Shown here in pieces: positions 14,438-19,600 of a stretch of DNA of 19,600 bases (position 1 is the stretch's first letter; every line of letters starts with the position of its first letter). This DNA comes from Lachnospiraceae bacterium (GTDB lineage: Bacteria > Bacillota_A > Clostridia > Lachnospirales > Lachnospiraceae), in assembly GCA_009911175.1 (NCBI GenBank), contig QXWX01000113.1, forward strand, positions 1 through 19,600, written 5' to 3'. The position numbers were made by a program, and so were the translations under genes. The notes under the pieces are model-generated. The model saw only the letters and a program-made list of their open reading frames with translations. It was not told the DNA's origin and did not search any database.

Positions 14438-14499
14438 AAAAAAACAGCACACGGGAGACTCATTCGAAGAATCTCTTTGGAAAATACGGTGCTGTTTTT
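14438..14499. terminator. Bidirectional terminator-like structure near the right end
   Basis: aaaaacagcac and gtgctgttttt enclose a 38-base loop that holds an inner gagactc/gaatctc stem. The A run before and the T run after would work in either direction. It may shield the element from transcription across the recombinase operon. Confidence 0.65.
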
Positions 14500-14567
14500 G
14501 CTCTTAGATTTTAAAAATTATTCGATTTTGTTTGTCATATCAAGGCTCTTTCAAAAGTTGTAAATCG

Positions 14568-14655
14568 GTAGTAAATTCGTCAGATTTTGTTGTTTTAAAA
14601 CCTCTAAAACCCAGTGTTTACGGGGGTTTTACTGTATATAACTTGATTTTATAGT
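14568..14655. other. attR of the inner element
   Basis: It contains the 11-bp direct repeat gtagtaaattc (14568-14578), the right-end counterpart of the CCC-TAAAC core motif (14619-14627) and the junction GAT at 14645-14647, after which recombinase B coding sequence resumes. Confidence 0.72.
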
Positions 14656-15514
14656 AAACCGCAGCCCCGATACATGACGGGTTCTTTATGATCCTGCGGA
14701 TATAATCCGCGCCCCAATATATTTTTTTCTTACTTTTCGCTGCCCCATACCTGCGTATTTCATAGCTCTCACGCGGACTTGGGACTTCTAACGCATTTAG
14801 CTCTTTCGCGATATCGTAACTGGACATATCCTCAAATACATACCAGTAAAATATCTTCCCCACGATCTCCTTTTCGCTTTCCTCCGGCACCAGTTTTTTG
14901 CCGGACTCTTCGGAACGTTTGTACCCATACGGCGGTCTTGCTCCCCAATACTCCCCCTTTTCTCTGGACATCTTATGCGCCTGCACCAGCTTCGCCGAGA
15001 CTTCCCTGGCATAGAAATCGTTCATGAAATGCTTCAATATATTATTCACCCGGTTCTGTGCGCAGGCGGAATTTTCGCTGTCATAATCATCTAATACGGA
15101 AATAAATCTTATCCCCAACGTTGGAAATACGACATCGATCATATCCACCGCATCCAGCGCGTCCCTGCTAAACCTAGAAAAATCTTTCACCACGACTGCA
15201 TCTACATTCCCGGCCCGGATATCTTCCATCATCTGCTCAAATGATGGTCTCGCCAGAGTCGTTCCGGTCACTCCGTTATCCATATAGGTTTTCTGCAGCA
15301 GCAACTCCGGATGTTTCTTTATGAAATCCTCACAGATCTGTTTCTGGATATAAATGGAATCCCTACGGCCATGCCCTCCGTCTTTTTCCGAGAGCCGGAT
15401 ATACACACACGTCCGGTAGTATTTTATCTGGGAAACAGGCGCGGCCTGTTGTTCTGCATTTCTCTTCTTATTCCGTTTACTCGTTCTAGGCACGTCTCTT
15501 TCCCCCTTCCCCAT
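14645..15514 (-). pseudogene. Large serine recombinase B, N-terminal half (split by the inner element)
   Basis: Catalytic half of recombinase B. It carries YYRTCVYIRLSEKDGG with the nucleophilic Ser, then DNGVTGTTLARPSF and VVVKDFSRFSRD, the active-site arginines, then RPPYGYKR and YIRRIIKNPS of the recombinase domain. Family sequence ends at VYYKI (GAT at 14647-14645); eight foreign codons follow before a stop at 14618. I take the ATG at 15514, inside the end of recombinase A, as the start; a GTG at 15493 is the alternative. The frame is also open further upstream, but there it only shadows recombinase A. The missing zinc ribbon and coiled coil lie at 4794-5648. The truncated protein might still be made, but large serine recombinases need their C-terminal domain for site recognition. 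Confidence 0.92.
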
Positions 15515-17153
15515 TGAGAAAGGCATCCAGTGCCTGGTTGGGTTGTATTTCATTGACCGTCTGCAGCAGCGAAACCAACTGTTCAAATTCATCCGCAAAC
15601 CAAAAGTCAATCGAAACCCGTTTTCCACTGTGGACCCGGATCCTTTTTACCAACATCGAGATCACCATCCGGTCTACCCTGCGGATATCTTTGTAACAGA
15701 GAAAATATTCCATCCATTGCTTCTGCTTTTCCAAAGTCTCCATCATATTGGAGATCGCTGTCTGCTGTTTTTTCACAGCCTCTTCCGCCTGCTGAAGCTG
15801 CAGGTCATATTTCTTTTTATAGGTACGGAACTCTTCTTCGTCCAAGATTCCCTCACAAAAGCTGTCATACAGGTTCATCTTGATCTGGGAGATCCGTTCG
15901 TATTCCTGCTTCTGCATCTTTAATACCTGGTCCGCTTCGTACATCCTTTGCTCCGGGATTGCGGCGCTGTCCACATAATCCAGCACTTTCCGCAGCTCCA
16001 CGATCACGGAAATATAATGCAGGACACTTTCCTGTACCACTGGGACCAGCTTCTTTTCATTGATATAGTGCGGCTGGCATTCTTTCTCATACCGTGAAGT
16101 CGAACAGACATAGTAATGATGCGTCCTGTCCGGGCTCTTCCGTACCATACTCTGCCCGCAATCCGCGCATTCCACCAGGCCGCTTAAAAGCGCGATCCCA
16201 TCCGATGAACGCCTTGCGTCATGTGCTAACAGGTTTTGTGCCACTTCAAAAGTATGTTTATCGACCACTGCCTCAAATGCGTTCTCATACCGTACCCATT
16301 CACTGGCATCCTTATAGATCACTTTTTTTACTTTGTAGTTCGGCGTTGTCCTTTTTCCCTGAATCAGCACTCCCGTATAACGCTCATCCATCAGAATCCG
16401 CCGTACCATTGTTGCATGCCAGCCATTGCTTCCATTTTTGCTGAATCCGCTGGATATCTTCTGCTTCAGGTATACATTCTTGTACACAAGCGGAGTCAGG
16501 ATCCCACGCGTATTCAAAATGTCCGCAATCCCACTCATACTGTAGCCTTTCAGCTTCAAATGGAAAATATCCTGTACCACGGCGGCAGCAACCGGATCAA
16601 TAATCAGCTGGTGCCTGTCCTCCGGTGATTTTAAATAGCCGTAAATCGCAAACGAAGCCACACACTGCCCGGCTGTCATTTTTGCGAGCAGGTTCGCCCG
16701 GACACTTCTGGACGTGTCTGCGGGATAGATGTCATTGATAAAACTTTTTAATCTAAGGGTAATGAAATCATGACGCGAGGTCTCACTGTCGTAATTATCA
16801 TTGGTCAGGATCAGACGCACTCCCATCTTCGGAAGGATACGTTCTACGTACTGCAGGACTCCTGAGAAATCACGGCCGAAGCGGGAAAGGTCTTTTACAA
16901 GTATTGTGTCTGCTTCCCCGTTTTCAAGCATTTCCATCATTTCCCGGAAACCCGGCCGGTCAAAATTCGTACCGGTAAAACCGTCGTCCACACATTCCTT
17001 TACGATGACAAACTCCGGCTTTCCCGCAAGGTAATCCCTAACCAATAACCTCTGGTTTGAAATGCTGTCGCTCTCCCTGTTATCCCCGTCATCCACGGAC
17101 AGGCGCAGGTATACGACAACACGATAGATTTTATTTACTATTTGATTTTTCAT
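15486..17153 (-). CDS. Large serine recombinase A (TnpX/TndX-type)
   Basis: A complete 555-aa recombinase and first gene of the A-B-C operon. The resolvase domain has VVVYLRLSVDDGD with Ser19, DDGFTGTNFDRPGF and KDLSRFGRD. The recombinase domain has VRRILMDERYTGV. The zinc ribbon has CADCGQSM and a YYVCSTSR Cys, followed by a coiled coil rich in Gln and Lys. Its stop lies inside the start of recombinase B, the same overlapping arrangement as B with C. A promoter lies about 90 bases upstream (17237-17265). Three such genes in series suggest that the outer element uses more than one recombinase for movement; the division of labour is not visible here. Confidence 0.93.
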   Translation of the reverse strand: MKNQIVNKIYRVVVYLRLSVDDGDNRESDSISNQRLLVRDYLAGKPEFVIVKECVDDGFTGTNFDRPGFREMMEMLENGEADTILVKDLSRFGRDFSGVLQYVERILPKMGVRLILTNDNYDSETSRHDFITLRLKSFINDIYPADTSRSVRANLLAKMTAGQCVASFAIYGYLKSPEDRHQLIIDPVAAAVVQDIFHLKLKGYSMSGIADILNTRGILTPLVYKNVYLKQKISSGFSKNGSNGWHATMVRRILMDERYTGVLIQGKRTTPNYKVKKVIYKDASEWVRYENAFEAVVDKHTFEVAQNLLAHDARRSSDGIALLSGLVECADCGQSMVRKSPDRTHHYYVCSTSRYEKECQPHYINEKKLVPVVQESVLHYISVIVELRKVLDYVDSAAIPEQRMYEADQVLKMQKQEYERISQIKMNLYDSFCEGILDEEEFRTYKKKYDLQLQQAEEAVKKQQTAISNMMETLEKQKQWMEYFLCYKDIRRVDRMVISMLVKRIRVHSGKRVSIDFWFADEFEQLVSLLQTVNEIQPNQALDAFLNGEGGKRRA

Positions 17154-17345
17154 AGCCTAAACTCCAATCCTTGAAATTAGTCAGCAACACTAATCTGATG
17201 ATTGGCAGTCCGGCTGCTTGTCCTCTACTAGCCATCATCTTACCACAGATCCCTTGACCTGTCTACCCACGTTTTTTGTGGCAATTACAGTTTACAGCCT
17301 GACCGGCTGCTTTCACACCTATGGCGCTCACAGCAACAAATCCCC
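17154..17345. other. Leader region upstream of recombinase A
   Basis: This stretch holds the recombinase promoter, a leader with an attagt/actaat hairpin, and a cagcc-ggtca-ggctg hairpin near 17297-17311 beyond the preceding gene. I see no gene in it. The word gcagccgg recurs on the minus strand in both parts. Confidence 0.5.
17237..17265 (-). promoter_or_regulatory. Promoter of the recombinase operon
   Basis: Minus-strand TAGACA (17265-17260), exactly 17 bases, and TAAGAT (17242-17237), preceded by TGG. It drives a leader of about 80 bases before recombinase A. Confidence 0.65.
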
Positions 17346-17597
17346 TTACTTCATCTGTACCAGGCTTTCCAACGCTTCCTCTATGGTACGTGTGGTTGAC
17401 GCAAATCCAATCTTTACGATTACATCACCGCTTTTGATAAAATATGGATTCACTCCTGATTCCAGGATTCCCAGAATCTTTTCTTTTTTACTTTTTGTGA
17501 TGTCTATGTCCAGGTCTTTCACGTCCGGTATTTCCTCCGGGCTGATATCATCAAAAGACATGTTCCTCATATGCAGCAATTCTTCTCTTGTCAACAT
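17346..17597 (-). CDS. Small hypothetical protein, 83 aa (DUF6870-like)
   Basis: An acidic small protein beginning MLTREELLHMRNMSFDDI, with an IPDVKDLDIDITKSKKEKI segment and a C-terminal NPYFIKSGDVIVKIGFAS block. It resembles small proteins (DUF6870 in my memory, not verified) found in Clostridia mobile elements. GAGAGAGGTGA precedes the ATG. It follows the resolvase-like gene by six bases, so the two are one operon, directly upstream of the recombinase operon. Role unknown; a regulatory or accessory role in recombination is possible. Confidence 0.65.
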   Translation of the reverse strand: MLTREELLHMRNMSFDDISPEEIPDVKDLDIDITKSKKEKILGILESGVNPYFIKSGDVIVKIGFASTTRTIEEALESLVQMK

Positions 17598-17603
17598 ATA
17601 CCG

Positions 17604-18167
17604 TCACCTCTCTCCCCATCTTTTCCGTTCAATGACAAGCCCCATCAGCCTGACCCGGAAAGCCCTTTCCTGGCACCAGCTTTTTCTCCGATATGACTCC
17701 AACACGCCGAACTCTAGGACGCCGCAGCCAACACAATCCACTTTGACTCCGCAGCGGTAAATCTTTTCCAGAATCCCGGATGTATGGTCAAGAAACTGGA
17801 ACAGGCTGTTTACATGGGATAAAACAACAACATCTACATACCTCAATTCAGCCAGTTCCATGATCCGCCCCTGTGCGTGTTTTCCCAGAAAAGGCTCGCC
17901 TCCTATGGATTCCAGCAGCACTATGGGTTGATAGCCCTGCGTGTCACAATACCTGAATAAGCGCTGTTTCTCATATTCAAGAAGTTTTTCCGTGTTCCGG
18001 GACTGCCGGACGCATAGATATAATACTGCGTTGGCAGGCTTTTCCTGTAAGACAATCCTGTATCTGAATTCACCGTTTTCAGAAAGAAACCCGACACATT
18101 TCTTCTGGTTTGTGTGTGCCTTGGCTTTATTTTGCAGAAATAATTCACAAAGTATTTCCCTCTCCAT
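17604..18167 (-). CDS. Resolvase-like protein with degenerate active site
   Basis: About 187 aa from the ATG at 18167, which has a strong AGGAGG site; a longer frame to 18257 lacks support. The middle resembles the serine resolvase fold: NAVLYLCVRQSRNTEKLLEYEKQRL, then YCDTQGYQPIVLLES, then MELAELRYVDVVVLSHVNSL and ILEKIYRCGVKVDCVG. These match the first strand, the 'EYC..G' helix, and the DVVVxxxxxR block of resolvases. The normal DRLxR arginines are replaced by SHVNS, and the nucleophile position is shifted (RQS instead of a V-S pair), so it is probably not catalytic. No zinc ribbon or DNA-binding tail is obvious. It may be an accessory subunit or regulator of the three large recombinases downstream. 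Homology is weak by eye and needs a profile check. Confidence 0.6.
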   Translation of the reverse strand: MEREILCELFLQNKAKAHTNQKKCVGFLSENGEFRYRIVLQEKPANAVLYLCVRQSRNTEKLLEYEKQRLFRYCDTQGYQPIVLLESIGGEPFLGKHAQGRIMELAELRYVDVVVLSHVNSLFQFLDHTSGILEKIYRCGVKVDCVGCGVLEFGVLESYRRKSWCQERAFRVRLMGLVIERKRWGER

Positions 18168-18222
18168 AATCTTCCTCCTATGATCACTTTGGTTTATCCC
18201 AGAGATATATGGAAAATTTGTC

Positions 18223-18245
18223 TTCCGTCTGCCTTGCAGGCGGAA
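18223..18245. repeat. Hairpin
   Basis: ttccgtctgc and gcaggcggaa pair over 10 bases (one G-T) around a 3-base loop, in the leader of the resolvase-like gene. A leader or attenuation role is possible. Confidence 0.5.
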
Positions 18246-18281
18246 AGGCTTTTCCACATATCTTTAGAATAAAACAGACTT

Positions 18282-18308
18282 TTCCCAGCCGTACAGCTGG
18301 GAATTTTT
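18282..18308 (+). terminator. Intrinsic terminator on the plus strand
   Basis: ttcccagc and gctgggaa with a 6-base loop and then five T. No plus-strand gene is seen upstream, so it may be a remnant or may block antisense transcription. Confidence 0.55.
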
Positions 18309-18862
18309 CACAAAGTATGTAGGACCGGTCCGGCTGACCGCCTGACACCCTACGGCACCTTTTCCCGCCGCAGCATGCCCCAGACGCTACTCTGGCTGCC
18401 GTGTTTTTGTTCAGCGAAGGTATCATTATCATCCAGTATTTCAGGCTATCTGCCAACATAGCCCATGCCGGGAGGCCGCTCACATTTTTCCTTCTTCTAT
18501 TACGATCCCTTGTTTAATCCGCCGCAATTTTTCATCTGTTCCAGTCATTATTTACAACTTTACGGCCTCAACCGTAAGTTCCTGAACAATGCCTGTGGTA
18601 CTAAAGCCAGAATTACAGACTTGCCTGGTAATTGCAGGATGCGGACAAATGCCTCATGGCGTAGCTTCCTTCCCTTCATCATTTTACATTGGAAAATACA
18701 ATGACCTATAATTCTCAAAATTCCTCATGCTTTCCGTAAAAATGTTCCAGATGTTTTGTGTCCTTAAAGATATTTTTGAATGCCAGAAATATCATACTCT
18801 TTTTTCAAAAATACCACCATACTGTTATTCAATTTTCAAGGTGCAGTTTGACCGTCTTTACC

Positions 18863-18905
18863 GGTCTGCCAAAACACACCCCATCAGGATGCGCTTTGGC
18901 AGACC
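18863..18905. repeat. Perfect 11-bp inverted repeat after the Xre gene
   Basis: ggtctgccaaa and tttggcagacc are separated by 21 bases, starting 22 bases after the regulator's stop codon on the minus strand. There is no T tract, so it is not a standard terminator. Confidence 0.6.
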
Positions 18906-18926
18906 CACAACAGCGGCTCTTCCTTG

Positions 18927-19253
18927 TCACAAAAACGATTTCAGGTTCTCTGACATATATTTCAGCATTTTTAACAGATACTTCGCTTCTTGTGCTGTGC
19001 TCTTCATAAGGAGTTCCTGCGCTTGGGCGGCACATTTTTCCTGTGTCGTTTCGCTTTCATTCCGCATGGTAAGTTCCAGCCTCATAATCTCCAGGAACTT
19101 CTGGTAGGTCTCCATTCCCGGCCTTCGATATCCCGCTTCTATCTTTTCGAGATGGGACACGCTGATTCCTGCCTGCATGGACAAATCAGCTTTTGAGATA
19201 TGACGCGCCCTGCGCAGTTCACGAATCTGGCTTCCTAAATCAGTATTACCCAT
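18927..19253 (-). CDS. Xre-family HTH regulator
   Basis: A 108-aa protein. The N-terminal helix-turn-helix reads IRELRRARHISKADLSMQAGISVSHLEKIEAGYRRP, clearly the Xre/HTH_3 fold with SVSHLEKIE as recognition helix. The C-terminal part is helical (AQAQELLMKSTAQEAKYLLK) and likely dimerises. GGAGGT lies at the right distance from the ATG. Upstream there is an array of TTTTYGACA-like half-sites (19359-19441) and, further on, a plus-strand promoter at the window end. It probably represses that divergent operon and itself. Confidence 0.85.
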   Translation of the reverse strand: MGNTDLGSQIRELRRARHISKADLSMQAGISVSHLEKIEAGYRRPGMETYQKFLEIMRLELTMRNESETTQEKCAAQAQELLMKSTAQEAKYLLKMLKYMSENLKSFL

Positions 19254-19358
19254 TTGTATTTTTTACCTCCAAATCTGTGTCTTCATTATAACTACGTTAT
19301 TTTCTTTTGGGAACTGACTGGGAGTGCAGACTTTCTCCACATCTTGCCCATTCAGATT

Positions 19359-19441
19359 TTTTGACACTTTTCGACATAGATTACAGGCGGATTTTGTCAA
19401 ATCCAGCCCATTTTCACCATTTTTCTCAAAAAATGTCGGAA
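19359..19441. promoter_or_regulatory. Candidate operator array of the Xre regulator
   Basis: The half-site TTTTGACA (19359-19366) is followed by TTTTCGACA (19368-19376). Two opposite copies come next, TGTCAAAT (19395-19402) and TGTCGGAA (19434-19441). On the minus strand the third copy also supplies a perfect TTGACA -35. The region lies just upstream of the regulator gene. Confidence 0.4.
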
Positions 19442-19570
19442 GATTCTTTTTCATTGCAGTAAAAAGAATCCTGAAACACCATATTAATTTTAAAAAATAA
19501 AGGGAATTAATGAAAAAAGATACGTAAGCGCCTCAAAAGATGGCGTAGTGCATTTCCCATCCATTCCTGC

Positions 19571-19600
19571 TATACTGATAGACATCATATAACGAAAGGA
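19571..19600 (+). promoter_or_regulatory. Promoter and ribosome site of a gene beyond the window
   Basis: An extended -10, TGC TATACT (-10 at 19571-19576), with a poor -35, and AAAGGA as the last six bases of the window. A plus-strand gene should start within about 10 bases of the window edge, divergent from the Xre gene. Confidence 0.55.

Larger units (their letters stand above)
5649..14647. mobile_element. Inner ~9.0 kb integrative mobilizable-type element (Tn916-type Int/Xis, HUH initiator, TcpA)
   Basis: Its limits come from the split recombinase B: deleting 5649-14647 and joining at GAT restores VYYKIPLNLIPEKDW in frame. The element carries Int next to its left end, Xis, an HUH initiator/relaxase, a TcpA-like ATPase, regulators, cargo and two large palindromes. 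No VirB4, VirB6 or peptidase-type secretion genes are visible, so I infer an integrative mobilizable element that borrows another element's channel. Both ends carry a CCC-TAAAC motif in opposite orientation (CCCATAAAC ending at 5684, and its counterpart CCCGTAAAC read on the minus strand from 14627), as expected for core-type integrase sites. Confidence 0.88.
18168..18926. other. Gene-poor region with hairpins
   Basis: About 760 bases where I see no supported gene. Short frames exist at 18184-18483 (minus) and 18465-18704 (plus), but they have odd composition and no ribosome site. The region holds a near-perfect hairpin (18223-18245), a plus-strand terminator (18282-18308) and an 11-bp inverted repeat (18863-18905). 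It may contain remnants of lost genes. Confidence 0.5.

Noticed and set aside
18184..18704. Frames of 99 aa (minus) and 79 aa (plus)
   Set aside because: No ribosome site, hairpin-rich DNA and no recognisable domain.
19263..19454. 63-aa minus-strand frame upstream of the Xre gene
   Set aside because: It overlaps the probable operator array and the Xre ribosome site; no good start signal, although a tiny leader peptide cannot be excluded.
1..19600. CRISPR arrays, tRNA or rRNA genes, restriction-modification or antibiotic resistance genes
   Set aside because: I looked for regular spaced repeats, cloverleaf sequences and typical motifs and saw none in the window.

Overview
The window looks like accessory DNA of a Gram-positive Clostridia-type bacterium, probably Lachnospiraceae-like. 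The grounds are a Tn916-type integrase and excisionase, a VirD4-type coupling gene of Firmicutes conjugative elements, tandem large serine recombinases, AGGAGG-like ribosome sites and low to moderate GC. Almost nothing here is housekeeping. It reads as mobile elements nested inside one another.

Layout. (1) 1-1100, minus strand: the 5' part of a group II intron, with the N-terminal part of its reverse transcriptase/maturase, inserted in a VirD4-like coupling gene. (2) 1101-2123: the remaining 5' exon of that gene, itself cut off at its upstream end inside the Walker A motif. (3) 2152-3068: small minus-strand genes, one apparently frameshifted. (4) 3188-17153: an operon of three overlapping large serine recombinases, A (15486-17153), B and C (3188-4804). 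B is split into an N half (14645-15514) and a C half (4794-5648). (5) 5649-14647: a ~9.0 kb integrative mobilizable-type element sitting in gene B. Joining the two B fragments at a shared GAT restores one reading frame of about 573 codons. (6) 17346-18167: two small genes upstream of recombinase A, one a resolvase-like protein lacking the usual arginine motif. (7) 18168-19600: a gene-poor stretch, an Xre regulator, a possible operator array and a promoter for a plus-strand gene starting beyond the window.

The inner element runs on the minus strand as HTH regulator, 153-aa protein, TcpA/FtsK-like ATPase, small protein, a giant imperfect palindrome, an HUH replication initiator/relaxase, Xis and Int. 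It has no visible type IV secretion genes, so it would need a helper to transfer. Its right part carries cargo: a candidate structured small RNA, a second HTH regulator, a plus-strand lipoprotein, a Cys-rich protein, and a region rich in inverted repeats that may be an origin.

The most notable signals are these: the in-frame reconstruction of recombinase B; a G9 tract exactly between a perfect -35 and a -10-like box ahead of the lipoprotein (possible phase variation); two large concentric palindromes in the inner element; a promoter-to-terminator non-coding unit with two GC hairpins; and perfect palindromes lying inside the spacers of two promoters as likely repressor sites.
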